IMG/VR virus record: IMGVR_UViG_3300037010_002261
Span: 1 to 64,000 of that record
Direction: 5' to 3' (one strand)
Source of the DNA: a virus
Length of the DNA stretch: 64,000 bases
Below the pieces are notes generated by a model that made no database searches, was not told the DNA's origin, and saw only the letters and a list, made by a program, of their open reading frames with translations. Positions 16,021 through 25,205 of the stretch are shown here, one piece after another. Each line of letters begins with the position of its first letter. Position 1 is the first letter of the stretch. Both the position numbers and the translations under genes were made by a program.

Positions 16021-16624
16021 CCTCGCAGGCCTGCGAGCCGCACAATGCGTAGGCCTTCGCACAGGTGGCCTCGCCCCGACTGGCTTTAAAACCACAGCCG
16101 GCGGCAAGCCTGCGCTGGCAAAGACATTCGGCCTGACCGAATGCCACGGTGGCTATAGCTACCGCACTCGCAAGAACGTGCAGGAGAGCGACGCAACGCT
16201 TATCATCGCGCACGACATGGAGTCGAGCGGCACAAGGCTAACAATCGCCGCAGCAGAGACCTCGCAGAAGCCGATCTACAAGCTCGTGCTAGGTGGTGAC
16301 GGGTGGCGAACAATGGTCAAGCAAGACACGGTCAACGCCGCTGTCGCTTGGCTGCTTGCTGAGATCGCCGATCGCGAGGACTTCACGCTCAACGTTGCTG
16401 GCAACAGCTCGCTGACTTGCTCAGGCATCTTCATCCCAGCGTTCCTTCACTTGCTCAAGATTTTTGAAGCCGCTGCGCTGAAGGTTGACGCCGAGGCCGC
16501 ACAACCGATTCAGGTTCTTGTACAGCGCTACTTCCAAGACGGTCACCTCACGCAGGCGCTGAATGACAACTTTGACTACCACGGTGAGCTTGATCCCCGT
16601 GGGTTAAGGGGACTGATTGTCTAA
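15944..16624 (+). CDS. Putative molybdenum-carrier/SLOG-fold protein
   Basis: 226 aa from ATG 15944 (ATG 15956 is an alternative). The N-terminal 110 residues carry VVTGGQTGVDLAGLRAAQCV, GLAPTG and a later ESSGTRLTIAAAE, the signature of the putative molybdenum-carrier/lysine-decarboxylase-like SLOG family that binds nucleotide-type ligands. The last 100 residues are unrecognised. It sits between PrkA and YeaH genes. Molybdenum binding is a database family name, not something I can show; a nucleotide-sensing role is equally possible. Confidence 0.65.
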   Translation: MDSRMHNPLSTKHNLRVVTGGQTGVDLAGLRAAQCVGLRTGGLAPTGFKTTAGGKPALAKTFGLTECHGGYSYRTRKNVQESDATLIIAHDMESSGTRLTIAAAETSQKPIYKLVLGGDGWRTMVKQDTVNAAVAWLLAEIADREDFTLNVAGNSSLTCSGIFIPAFLHLLKIFEAAALKVDAEAAQPIQVLVQRYFQDGHLTQALNDNFDYHGELDPRGLRGLIV

Positions 16625-16661
16625 GCAATAGATACAATCATACCAGAGGAATAGGAAGACC

Positions 16662-17972
16662 ATGGCAATCATCATCGATCGCAGGAAGGCCGCAAACCGC
16701 GACCGAACCTCTGAAAATCGCGGCAGGCTGCTGCGGCGCTACAAGGGTGCAATCAAAGAGCAGCTGCCGAAGATCCTAGGCGATCGCAAGCTGCTCGACT
16801 CGATCAAGGGAGGCGGCGGCAAGGTCACCGTTCCCAAGCGTGACCTCTCTGAGCCCCAGTTCACTTACGGTGAAGGCGGCATGAAAGACACGGTCCTGCC
16901 AGGCAACAAGGACTGGGTCGAGTACGACACAGTGCCTAAGCCTGAGAGCGGCGAAAGCGGTGGGGCAGGTGACGGTCCTGACGGCATGGACGAGTTTAGC
17001 ATAGTGCTGTCCCGTGACGAGTTCCTCAACATGCTCTTCGAGGACTGCGAGCTGCCGTTTATGCTCGAGACCCTGCTGGCTAAGCAGACGGAAACCGTGC
17101 ATGAGAACGCAGGCTTCCAAGTTGCAGGCTCGCCCAACCGGCTGTCGGTGATCCGCTCCTACAAGAACTCGAAGGCCCGCCGCTTGAGCTCGGGCGCTAT
17201 GATCGGCGCTGAGTTGAAGGAGCTCGAAGAGGAATTCAACAGGCTCACGGCTGAAATGGTCGATAACGACCTACCGCTTGACCATCCGACATCGAAGCGC
17301 GTGTTCGAGCTACGTGACCAGATCGCTGAGCTGTTGCGCCGTAAAACCGTCTTGCCGCTCTTTGACTCATCTGACCTCCGCTTTCGGACTCGAATCGAGA
17401 AGAAGGTGCCGAAGACGCATGCTACGATGTTCATGCTGATGGACAACTCGGGCTCAATGGGTGAACGCGAGAAGACCATCGCCCGCAAGTTCTTCATCCT
17501 GCTGTACCTCTTCCTCGACCGCAACTACGATCAGATCGACCTGCGCTTCATCTCACACACGACTGAAGCCGAAGAGCTGCCCGAGGATGAGTTCTTCAAC
17601 ACCCACAAGAACGGCGGCACGATCGTGTCGTCGGCGCTCGACCTGCTAATTAAGTGCATCGAGTCCCTGAGAGGCAAGACCAACATCTACGTTGCGCAGG
17701 TCTCCGACGGCGACAACACAGGCACCGACAACGGCACTTGCAGCGAGCTGCTGATCGATGACATCCTGCCGTATGTCAACTACTTCGCCTACGTGCAGGT
17801 AGAGCAGGAAGGAGCACAGAACAGCTCGCCGTCCTACTACTCGCGCAATAGCCTCTGGTCAACCTACTCGGCGCTCAGCGATGCGCACCCCAACCACGCT
17901 TCCAAGCAAGTCTACCATGAGCGGGACATCTTCGGCGTTTTCCACGCATTCTTCTCCACCACCAAGACATGA
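16662..17972 (+). CDS. yeaH: YeaH/YhbH-family (DUF444) VWA protein
   Basis: 436 aa, matching the family size. N-terminal MAIIIDRRKAANRDRTSENR and LLRRYKGAIKEQ are hallmarks of YeaH. A von Willebrand A core follows near residue 260: MLMDNSGSMGEREKTIARKF (MIDAS DxSGSM), then HTTEAEELPEDEFF and GGTIVSSAL. Known: encoded with PrkA in bacteria and thought to act with it in stress adaptation. GAGGA precedes the ATG. A TACAAT at 16633-16638 may be a -10 without a clear -35. Confidence 0.9.
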   Translation: MAIIIDRRKAANRDRTSENRGRLLRRYKGAIKEQLPKILGDRKLLDSIKGGGGKVTVPKRDLSEPQFTYGEGGMKDTVLPGNKDWVEYDTVPKPESGESGGAGDGPDGMDEFSIVLSRDEFLNMLFEDCELPFMLETLLAKQTETVHENAGFQVAGSPNRLSVIRSYKNSKARRLSSGAMIGAELKELEEEFNRLTAEMVDNDLPLDHPTSKRVFELRDQIAELLRRKTVLPLFDSSDLRFRTRIEKKVPKTHATMFMLMDNSGSMGEREKTIARKFFILLYLFLDRNYDQIDLRFISHTTEAEELPEDEFFNTHKNGGTIVSSALDLLIKCIESLRGKTNIYVAQVSDGDNTGTDNGTCSELLIDDILPYVNYFAYVQVEQEGAQNSSPSYYSRNSLWSTYSALSDAHPNHASKQVYHERDIFGVFHAFFSTTKT

Positions 17973-18178
17973 AAATCCAACTCACCGCATTGACCGTCAA
18001 GCACATCTTCGGTCGCTCCCTTGTCACTTGTGTTCCCAGGGACGAGAACGGCAAGATGCTCGGAGCTGAACAGCCGCTCGCTTCATACCTCAACGAGATT
18101 AAGAAGTCCGATTACGAGATCATCAACGCCCAAGAGGTACTTCAATGCGTCGTCGCGCAGTATGGCTTTGGTGCCTAG
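17969..18178 (+). CDS. Hypothetical protein
   Basis: 69 aa, ATG overlapping the YeaH stop (ATGA). Unrecognised. Its last 34 nt overlap the lipoprotein gene. Confidence 0.55.
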   Translation: MKIQLTALTVKHIFGRSLVTCVPRDENGKMLGAEQPLASYLNEIKKSDYEIINAQEVLQCVVAQYGFGA

Positions 18179-18555
18179 CGCTCCTTGTTGGCTGCGAGGC
18201 CAGCATCAATGTTGAAAGTCATCCGATCGTTGCAGCTCCGCAAGCTACCGTTCGCAATGGCATCGTCGAGCTTCGCAAGGACAACCTCTTGGCTCACGTC
18301 ACGGTAGCTCGAGGCGGTAAGGTTCCCATTACGTTCACGTTGCTCGAGAACCTTGACGACAAGACCAGCTACGTCTCGCGGACTGAGCATGACTGCAAGG
18401 CCCGCACCTCTACCATCAAGTTCCTCGTGGCTTATGACGCCGACTCAAATGCGGTGCAAGAGTCCACGATGAACACCAAGATCGTGATGGAGCCTGGCTC
18501 TATCAGCGAAGCTCAGCTCAATCTCGCCTGCCCCAAGGAGGGTCCCAATGTCTGA
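18145..18555 (+). CDS. Predicted lipoprotein
   Basis: 136 aa. N-terminus MRRRAVWLWCLALLVGCEAS is a basic n-region, hydrophobic core and lipobox LVGC, so Cys17 should be lipidated and the protein anchored in a membrane. The rest is beta-rich (KVPITFTLLENL). It lies inside the YeaH-SpoVR interval and overlaps SpoVR by 8 nt. A surface exclusion role is a guess from location in phages. Confidence 0.6.
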   Translation: MRRRAVWLWCLALLVGCEASINVESHPIVAAPQATVRNGIVELRKDNLLAHVTVARGGKVPITFTLLENLDDKTSYVSRTEHDCKARTSTIKFLVAYDADSNAVQESTMNTKIVMEPGSISEAQLNLACPKEGPNV

Positions 18556-20125
18556 AGATAGCAAGCTCCTGTTCACGTCGGGCGCCGACTGGAATGAAGA
18601 GCTCCTCCGACGCTGCTGGGAGGAGTGCAAGGTCATCGCGCAAGAGGACATGCGCCAGACCTACTACGAGCCTCAGATTGAAGTGGTCTCGGCCGCACAG
18701 ATGCTCGAAGCTTATACCTCAAGCGGCTTGCCGGTCTGGTACTCGCACTGGTCATACGGCAAGGAGCTGGTCAAGTCGGAGGCAGACTACAAGAAGGGCC
18801 TCATGGGCCTGGCGTACGAGATCGTCATCAACTCGAATCCCTGCATCGCCTACCTGATGGAGGAGAACAACGCGTTGGTCCAACTGTTGGTCATCGCGCA
18901 CGCATCGATCGGCCACTCCGCTGTCTTCAAGAACAACTTCATGTTCAAGAACTACACGGACGCGGCGGGCATCGTCAGCTACCTGAGCTTCGCTCGCCGT
19001 TACATCTTGATGTGCGAAGAGCGCTACGGCGTTGACGAAGTCGAAGCGGTGCTTGACGCGTGCCATGCACTGAGCCTGTACGGCACAGACAGCGCTAAGC
19101 GGAACCGCGCTCTGAACTCTGAGCAAGAGGAGAAGAAGGCCATCGAGCGCTTTGCTCAGCAGCTGTATGACTATGACGCTGTGTGGCAGAAGGTCGGCAA
19201 AGGCTTGGTCGACAAGGCAAAGGCTGACCAAGCACCGCCTGCCGAGGATGACGAAGAAGGCTTGCTCGCAGAGCCGCAAGAGAACCTCCTCTACTTCATC
19301 GAGAAGCACGGCAAGATCCCAGCGTGGAAGAAGGAGCTCATCCGCATCAACCGGATGATCGCTCAGTACTTTGACCCACAACGCAAGACCAAGGTGCTGA
19401 ATGAGGGCTACGCTACCTTCACTCACTACTACATCCTCAACAGGCTGTATGACAAGGGCCTAATCGACGAAGGTTCGATGCATGAGTTCTTCCGAATGCA
19501 CTCGGGCGTCATCGCGCAGCGTGCGCAAGCCGCCTTCAACCCGTACAAGCTCGGCTTTGAGATCTTCATGTCCCTCAAGGCTGCCTGCGAGGATGGCTGC
19601 AAGGACCCCGATGACGAGCCGTACCACGGCCACTTGAAGGGGCAACCGTGGCAGGATGTCTTGCAAGAAGCCATGATGAACTATACCGATGAGACCTTCA
19701 TCCTGCAGTTCTTGGCGCCGTCGGTAGCGAAGAAGCTCGAGATGTTTGCGATCCGTGACCACGGACTCTATGACGAAGAGTACCTAATCACCGAGGTGGC
19801 TCGTCCTGAGTCCTTCCGTGAACTGCGCGCTAAGCTGGCCGCACAGTACCACATCTCGCGCTACAAGCCTGACATCCAGGTCATCGGAAACGACGATGAC
19901 GTGCTAAGGTTGAAGCACTTCGTTGTCAACAACCGCCCCCTCAACGAAGAGCAAGCCAATGACGTGATCGCGCATGCCTCCTACCTTTGGGGCGGCACGG
20001 TCAAGCTGACGATGTACATCGATGACGGCGACGGTGAAACCAGCGTGCCGCATGTCATCATGGCCCTCAACGGCGCAAGGGTTGAGAACAGCATCGATAT
20101 CGGCTGGGGCGTGTTTACATTCTGA
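18548..20125 (+). CDS. SpoVR-family protein (YcgB-like)
   Basis: 525 aa, as in the family. Signature stretches: LPVWYSHWSYGKELVKSEAD, YEIVINSNPCIAYLMEENN, VIAHASIGHSAVFKNN, GTYFTHYYI-like YATFTHYYILNRLYDKG, and a C-terminal REL...YHISRYKPDIQV. Known: SpoVR is a spore-cortex protein in Bacillus, and its YcgB homologue works with PrkA and YeaH in enterobacteria. It completes the phage module. The start overlaps the lipoprotein gene. Confidence 0.9.
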   Translation: MSEDSKLLFTSGADWNEELLRRCWEECKVIAQEDMRQTYYEPQIEVVSAAQMLEAYTSSGLPVWYSHWSYGKELVKSEADYKKGLMGLAYEIVINSNPCIAYLMEENNALVQLLVIAHASIGHSAVFKNNFMFKNYTDAAGIVSYLSFARRYILMCEERYGVDEVEAVLDACHALSLYGTDSAKRNRALNSEQEEKKAIERFAQQLYDYDAVWQKVGKGLVDKAKADQAPPAEDDEEGLLAEPQENLLYFIEKHGKIPAWKKELIRINRMIAQYFDPQRKTKVLNEGYATFTHYYILNRLYDKGLIDEGSMHEFFRMHSGVIAQRAQAAFNPYKLGFEIFMSLKAACEDGCKDPDDEPYHGHLKGQPWQDVLQEAMMNYTDETFILQFLAPSVAKKLEMFAIRDHGLYDEEYLITEVARPESFRELRAKLAAQYHISRYKPDIQVIGNDDDVLRLKHFVVNNRPLNEEQANDVIAHASYLWGGTVKLTMYIDDGDGETSVPHVIMALNGARVENSIDIGWGVFTF

Positions 20126-20133
20126 GCGTCGTG

Positions 20134-20271
20134 ATGGCCGATAGGTTGAGTAGATTGTGCCGCAAGGAGATGCGCCTACGAGAGCAACAGCTCAAGCAGG
20201 CGTATGAGCTCAAGGAGCTGCTTCGACAGCTCCGCGAGGACATCGTCAAGCTCCAAAGGCTGCAAGCATGA
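20134..20271 (+). CDS. Small coiled-coil protein
   Basis: 45 aa, MADRLSRLCRKEMRLREQQ then KQAYELKELLRQL and DIVKLQRLQA: one continuous amphipathic, leucine-zipper-like helix. Starts 8 nt after SpoVR and overlaps the Nudix ATG (ATGA). Confidence 0.5.
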   Translation: MADRLSRLCRKEMRLREQQLKQAYELKELLRQLREDIVKLQRLQA

Positions 20272-20702
20272 ACTACGAGAATCCCACACCTGTCGCGGTC
20301 AACATGGTAAGAGTCCTTGACAGTGACCTCAATGTCATCGGCCTGCTGGGGATCGAACGGGGCATCGAGCCACAGCTAGGCGGGCTGGCGATGCCTGGTG
20401 GCTACGTCGACAAGCTTGAGTCCATCGAGCAAGCCGCTTCGCGCGAATTTGCGGAGGAGGTAGGCATCTCCTTCTCCCCTAGTATGTGGAGGCTGTCTCA
20501 CTCTGAGATTACGGCTACAAACCGTGTGCTGATCTTCTGCGAGGCAATAGTATGCATTCCCGAGCCGAAGATCGCTGAGCTCAAGCCTAACCGAGAGGTG
20601 CGGCGCTTTTGCGTGCTGACACGCGAGTCAAAGCTGTGCTTCCCGCTTCATCAGAAAGCTCTCGACGCTTACTTTAACAAGCAGGTGCATGATGATCGCT
20701 GA
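20268..20702 (+). CDS. Nudix hydrolase
   Basis: 144 aa. Nudix box GGYVDKLESIEQAASREFAE then EVGI (G-x5-E-x7-R-E-x-x-E-E-x-G-hydrophobic) at residues about 44-67. Cleaves nucleoside diphosphate linked compounds; the exact substrate cannot be read. It overlaps the NADAR gene by 14 nt, which hints at a shared ADP-ribose or NAD theme. Confidence 0.85.
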   Translation: MNYENPTPVAVNMVRVLDSDLNVIGLLGIERGIEPQLGGLAMPGGYVDKLESIEQAASREFAEEVGISFSPSMWRLSHSEITATNRVLIFCEAIVCIPEPKIAELKPNREVRRFCVLTRESKLCFPLHQKALDAYFNKQVHDDR

Positions 20703-21141
20703 GTTCAAGGGTGAACACCGTTGGCTGAGCAACTTTTGGCCTTGCACCGTCAAGTACAAGGACGTGCTCTTCCCGTCATCGGAGCATGCTTATGTCATGG
20801 CCAAAGTCGAGCCGCACCTTTGGCCCGCGGTCTTGGACCTGGTCCTTGAAGCAAAGACAGCGGGTCAAGTCAAGCGGCTCGGGCGCAAGCTGCCGCTTCG
20901 ACCTGACTGGGACCTGGTCAAGGTGCAGGTGATGCGTGACATCCTTGAAAGCAAGTTCTCAAACACCGGCCTTGCGGCGATGCTGCTAACCACGGGTGAT
21001 GAGGAGCTTGTGGAGGGAAACCACTGGGGTGACACCTTCTGGGGCGTCTGTGACGGCGTCGGTCAAAACTGGCTAGGTCGGCTGCTGATGGGAATCAGGG
21101 CTGATCTGGCAAGTAAGCGAGCGTCTCCCGAAGCTCCTTAA
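20689..21141 (+). CDS. NADAR-family protein (YbiA-like)
   Basis: 150 aa. Family blocks are clear: WLSNFWPCTV, PSSEHAYVMAK, VKVQVMRDILESKF, TGDEELVEGNHWGDTFWGV and GQNWLGRLLMGIR. Known: NADAR proteins act on ADP-ribose-linked substrates, and some reverse ADP-ribosylation of nucleic acid bases. Paired with a Nudix gene here and with an ART-like gene at 42214 elsewhere in the window, it may protect against or recycle ADP-ribosylation (inference). Starts ATGATG; either M is possible. Confidence 0.88.
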   Translation: MMIAEFKGEHRWLSNFWPCTVKYKDVLFPSSEHAYVMAKVEPHLWPAVLDLVLEAKTAGQVKRLGRKLPLRPDWDLVKVQVMRDILESKFSNTGLAAMLLTTGDEELVEGNHWGDTFWGVCDGVGQNWLGRLLMGIRADLASKRASPEAP

Positions 21142-21262
21142 CCACTTCGTGCAGCTTGTCGGCGATCCGACGAATGCGCGCCTCCACGCCCGGATCATCA
21201 ATGTTCCGAGCGAGTTCATGCAGCGCAATCACTGCGCTCTGGAGCGTCAGCAGGTCTTTCAT
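21095..21262 (-). CDS. Small helical protein, antisense to the NADAR gene end
   Basis: 55 aa: MKDLLTLQSAVIALHELARN then a charged helix ending AYLPDQP. It overlaps the NADAR 3' end by 47 nt on the other strand. A CTAAATA box sits 5 nt before the ATG, like many late genes here, which supports it; no ribosome site is visible. Confidence 0.45.
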   Translation of the reverse strand: MKDLLTLQSAVIALHELARNIDDPGVEARIRRIADKLHEVVKELRETLAYLPDQP

Positions 21263-21284
21263 AGAAGTATTTAGCCAAGACCTG

Positions 21285-21313
21285 TTTACCTGGACATTTG
21301 AAAGGGATACAAT
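21285..21313 (+). promoter_or_regulatory. Sigma70-type promoter of rIIA
   Basis: TTTACC (21285-21290), 17 bp, TACAAT (21308-21313), 36 nt before the rIIA-like gene, with TTAAGGA as ribosome site. Confidence 0.65.
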
Positions 21314-21349
21314 CATTCCTATCGAAACTCGGATACTTAAGGAAGCGAA

Positions 21350-23950
21350 ATGAAGCTGCTCGAGGAAGAGATCAAGTTCGAAGGCAACCTCCCCCAGGAT
21401 GACCGCTTGACCTTCAAGCTGAAGTCCAACCCGAAGATGTTCGCGATCCTGTCGGACGGCATCTACACCGACAAGATTATGGCCGTCATCCGCGAGCTGA
21501 GCTGCAACGCTCGTGACTCCGCGGTCATGGCTGCCATCGCCGACCCGGATCCTGCTCGCAAGTTCGGCTTCATGGTCAACGTGCCGACCACGCTCGACAA
21601 CAACTTCTGGGTCGAGGACGTCGGCCTGGGCATCGACCCCGACCACATCGTCGACATCTTCTGGACCTACGGCGCATCGACCAAGACCCACACGAATGAC
21701 GCCATCGGCGCTCTCGGCCTCGGCTCGAAGAGCCCGTTCGCCTACACGAAGAGCTCGTTCCTCGTCATCAACCGATACAACGGCGTCGAGTACAAGTACT
21801 TCTGCTTCATCAACGAAGGCGGCGTGCCGGACGGCAAGCTGGTCTTCCAAGCTCCTACTGACTTGCCTAACGGCGTCCGTGTCGAGCTCGCGGTTCGCAT
21901 CGATGACATCAAAGCCTTCCGCCAACGGATCATCCGCTTCTACAGCTACTGGAACCCCGCTGACCTGCCCACCTTCCAAGGCGATACCTCGGTGGTCAAG
22001 GCCATCGAAGAGGCCCGCGGCAACCCGATCTCTACCGGCAGCGACTGGAACCTCCGCAAGTACAGCCATGACAACGCCGGCCCGGTCGCCGTCATGGGCG
22101 GCGTGCCCTACCGCATCACGGCCCAGTCCTTGCCCCGTGTTTCAGATCGCGCTCGCGCCATCCTGAACCAGCCGATCACGATCACCTTCCCCATTGGCGC
22201 CTTGAGCTTCCAGGCTTCGCGCGAGGAGCTCAGCTATGACGAGCCGACGTGCAAGGTCTTGAGCGTTGCATTTGACCGGATCGCTGGCGAGCTGGTTGAA
22301 AAGTCCAAGTCGGACCTGCACAACATGGACTCGCCGAACGCTTTCCTCAAGAAGTTCAACGAGAAGTACCGCCTGCTGTACGAAAGCTTCCCGTTTGTCG
22401 CTCAAATCATCATGGGCGAGACCTTCAAGCTGGCCGACGGCCGCGAGGTCGTGCCGAGCAAGCTGCGCACCGACCGCATTCATGTCAGCAAGGGAGAGCA
22501 CCTGCTATTCAATGTCCAGTTGATCTCCGCGGACTACAAGATATACGTCAAGGGGCCGCAGCGCTTCGGCCTGACGGCGATCTCCTTCGTGATGGTGGAG
22601 CATCCTGGCACGGTTGACCCGAAGACCAAGCGCACGGTCGGTGCCCAGAACAACACGATCGACTGGTTCTCGCCGGCGCTCGAGCCGAAGCCGTTGCTGA
22701 ACGTCAACATGAAGCGGCGGGCGGCGAACTACCTGCATGAAGGCCACAAGGTCACAAACACCAACTTTGACCTGTACACGCGCGAAGGCAACATCGCCTT
22801 CATCATCAATGACCTAGGCGAGCGTGGCTCGGAAGGCATCCGCTTCTACGCTGAACAGTTCAACGACCCTGACCTGATCCGAGCCTACCAGAGCGCCGCT
22901 CTGTACTTCATCGACGGCTTCGGCGGCGGCTTGAGCGCAGCGGACACTCTGGTCAAGTTCAGCGAGCATGTCAAGGGCACGATCGCGGACGGCGCTAAGG
23001 TCGTGCTGCTGAGCACGCTGCCGAAGTTCAAGTTCCCTGAGCCACCGAAGCGTGACTTCGTAGCAGCAAAGAAGCCTGCGCAGAAGGGCACGATCGAGCA
23101 GCGCTTCGACATGTACACCTTCCCCGTTGACCAAGCCGGCAAGCACATTCAGCGCGAGCTCTACAAGCTGGATGGCCTGATCAACCTGAGCTTCTACAAG
23201 CCCACCCACAGCCGTGACTATGCACGTCACGAGCTGAAGCGGCCAATGCTGTACGTGCCCACCGTGCACGGTCAACCGCTGGGCGTGCACAAGCAGTTGA
23301 TCGAGAACGAGCTGGTCGGCGCCTTGTTCACGCTCGGCTTGCTCGAGCCTTTCATGACAGACGGCAAGCCATTGATGATCGGCTTGCTGTCTGACCGGCA
23401 GCAAGAGGAATGCAAGAACAAAGGCGTAGAGCTTGTCGACATGGCTGAGCTGCTCAAGCCGATCAAGGACATGGTAACAGCCGACGCCGGCTTGCTCAAG
23501 GCAATGCAAAGCCGGTTAAACGCCCTTGACCGGTCGGACGGCGCGCGGATCGCTAAGGCCTTCATCAATGAATCCAAGTTTGTCAAGGCGATGGGGCCGC
23601 TCGGCCCGAACAACGTCTTTGTTAAGCTGCGGGGCATCACAAACGTGGTCAAGAGCGCGCTGATCGGCAACACGAAGCGCTCGGCGCTCGTGTACGTGGT
23701 CCACACGATCGAGCGTCAGTTCGATGACATGCGAACCCTGCTAGAAGGCAAGGTGCGCCTTGCCGACGTGCTCAAGGCTTACCCGCTGCTCGAGCACCTG
23801 GGCGATGAGCTCTACGATCGCAAGGAGCCCTTCTTCCACCAAGTTGTTGCCTACTTGGTGGGTGTTGACCGCACGATCGCTGAAGCTGAAGCCCAAGCAC
23901 GACGCGACACCGAAGCTGCTTACTGGGCCGAAGCTTTGCTGACCGCTTAA
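21350..23950 (+). CDS. rIIA: rIIA-like protein with GHKL ATPase domain
   Basis: 866 aa. The N-terminal third is a GHKL fold: N-box IRELSCNARDSAVMAA (residues about 46-61), G1-like VEDVGLGIDPD and G2-like IGALGLGSKSPFAYTK. T4 rIIA has the same start and size class, and the next gene is rIIB-like, which supports the name. Known: rIIA/rIIB are membrane-associated and overcome Rex exclusion in lambda lysogens and other abortive systems. Strong private promoter upstream, so early expression is likely. Confidence 0.85.
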   Translation: MKLLEEEIKFEGNLPQDDRLTFKLKSNPKMFAILSDGIYTDKIMAVIRELSCNARDSAVMAAIADPDPARKFGFMVNVPTTLDNNFWVEDVGLGIDPDHIVDIFWTYGASTKTHTNDAIGALGLGSKSPFAYTKSSFLVINRYNGVEYKYFCFINEGGVPDGKLVFQAPTDLPNGVRVELAVRIDDIKAFRQRIIRFYSYWNPADLPTFQGDTSVVKAIEEARGNPISTGSDWNLRKYSHDNAGPVAVMGGVPYRITAQSLPRVSDRARAILNQPITITFPIGALSFQASREELSYDEPTCKVLSVAFDRIAGELVEKSKSDLHNMDSPNAFLKKFNEKYRLLYESFPFVAQIIMGETFKLADGREVVPSKLRTDRIHVSKGEHLLFNVQLISADYKIYVKGPQRFGLTAISFVMVEHPGTVDPKTKRTVGAQNNTIDWFSPALEPKPLLNVNMKRRAANYLHEGHKVTNTNFDLYTREGNIAFIINDLGERGSEGIRFYAEQFNDPDLIRAYQSAALYFIDGFGGGLSAADTLVKFSEHVKGTIADGAKVVLLSTLPKFKFPEPPKRDFVAAKKPAQKGTIEQRFDMYTFPVDQAGKHIQRELYKLDGLINLSFYKPTHSRDYARHELKRPMLYVPTVHGQPLGVHKQLIENELVGALFTLGLLEPFMTDGKPLMIGLLSDRQQEECKNKGVELVDMAELLKPIKDMVTADAGLLKAMQSRLNALDRSDGARIAKAFINESKFVKAMGPLGPNNVFVKLRGITNVVKSALIGNTKRSALVYVVHTIERQFDDMRTLLEGKVRLADVLKAYPLLEHLGDELYDRKEPFFHQVVAYLVGVDRTIAEAEAQARRDTEAAYWAEALLTA

Positions 23951-23966
23951 ATACATCACGGACTTG

Positions 23967-23995
23967 TTTACACCGGATCCGCTTCAGTATACAAT
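23967..23995 (+). promoter_or_regulatory. Sigma70-type promoter of rIIB
   Basis: TTTACA (23967-23972), 17 bp, TACAAT (23990-23995), 27 nt before the rIIB-like gene. So rIIA and rIIB each have their own promoter. Confidence 0.7.
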
Positions 23996-24021
23996 TCACA
24001 TACCACAACACGGAGAGAGCC

Positions 24022-25194
24022 ATGGCAATCGATGCAAAGAGCGCGCCGCAGGTCTTCTGGACCAAGAACGCAGTCGGTCTGACCCTGATCGTCAACGGAG
24101 TGCCGGCGGTCGTTGACACGACCAACCCGAACTTCGACCTGATCGAGCAGGAGCTGCGCGCCGGCAAGTACGACCGAGTCCTGGCTCTCGCCAATGTCAA
24201 GCGTACGGTCGCCGAAGCGATCACCAACGCTAACGCTCGCGTGCGCTTCGTTGATGGTGAGCTCTACTGGGAAGGCCCGAAGGGCCCCGAGAAGATCGCC
24301 GGTCCACTCGTGGACCGCATCATCGCCTCTGTCCGCAACGGCAGCACGGCCGAGTCCATTCAGCCGCTGGTCCTGCTGCTGCAGAACATCAGCCGTAACA
24401 AGAAGAAGGACCTCCGCGAGGAGCTGTACCAGTTCCTGATGAGCGGCAAGATGCCCATCACGAAGGACGGTTGCTTCCTGGCCTACAAGAAGGTCGCGCG
24501 AAACTTCAAGGACATCTACACCGGCACGCTGGACAACAGCCCCGGCAAGCTGGTCGCCATGGACCCGGACAAGGTCGACGTCAACCGTCACCAGACCTGC
24601 TCCGTGGGCCTGCACTTCTGCTCGCGCTCCTACCTGAGCCAGTACCGCAGCGATGTCAGCTCACGCACCGTCATCGTCAAGGTCAACCCGCGCTTCGTGT
24701 TCGCCATCCCGACGGACTACCAGAACACCAAGGGTCGTGCCTCCGAGTACTTCGTCGTCGGCGAAGCTCTGGGCGATGCGGCCAAGGACGAGCTGTTCCT
24801 GCAGCCCTTCATCTTCGACGAGAACATGAAGGACGCCGCACCGCAAGTCAAGTTCGTGGAGCAAGGTCCGGAAGGCGCCAAGCAGAAGGCCCGCAAGAAC
24901 GTGGCGCAGCCGAAGGAGACCGTCTCCATCGGCAACCTGAAGCCTTCGCTGAAGGTCCTGGCCGAAGGCTACGGCCTGGCAAAGAACGGCAAGGCCTGGG
25001 TCCGCTTCCAGGACTCCAAGGGGCCGCTGCCGGCTGAGAAGTACACGATCGCCTTCGAGCAAGACGGCACCTACATCTCCTCGATCACTGGCAAGCCGGT
25101 GCCGAAGAGCGACCTGAAACAGCTGTCGGTCGAGACCAAGTCGGTCCGCTCTGCAATGGTCCGCGCCGTGGCCAAGCGCCGCGGCCGCGCCTAA
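24022..25194 (+). CDS. rIIB: rIIB-like protein
   Basis: 390 aa. Middle blocks LVLLLQNISRN, FLMSGKMPITKDGCFLAYKK and GLHFCSRSYLSQY are those of rIIB-type proteins. The basic C-terminus (VAKRRGRA) follows a less conserved linker. Partner of rIIA by family and position; acts in exclusion escape and lysis timing in T4. GGAGAG site before the ATG. Confidence 0.82.
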   Translation: MAIDAKSAPQVFWTKNAVGLTLIVNGVPAVVDTTNPNFDLIEQELRAGKYDRVLALANVKRTVAEAITNANARVRFVDGELYWEGPKGPEKIAGPLVDRIIASVRNGSTAESIQPLVLLLQNISRNKKKDLREELYQFLMSGKMPITKDGCFLAYKKVARNFKDIYTGTLDNSPGKLVAMDPDKVDVNRHQTCSVGLHFCSRSYLSQYRSDVSSRTVIVKVNPRFVFAIPTDYQNTKGRASEYFVVGEALGDAAKDELFLQPFIFDENMKDAAPQVKFVEQGPEGAKQKARKNVAQPKETVSIGNLKPSLKVLAEGYGLAKNGKAWVRFQDSKGPLPAEKYTIAFEQDGTYISSITGKPVPKSDLKQLSVETKSVRSAMVRAVAKRRGRA

Positions 25195-25205
25195 GGAGAC
25201 GCTCT

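Noticed and set aside
20115-20150. TTTACA at the end of the SpoVR gene
   Set aside because: No -10 hexamer at 16-18 bp.
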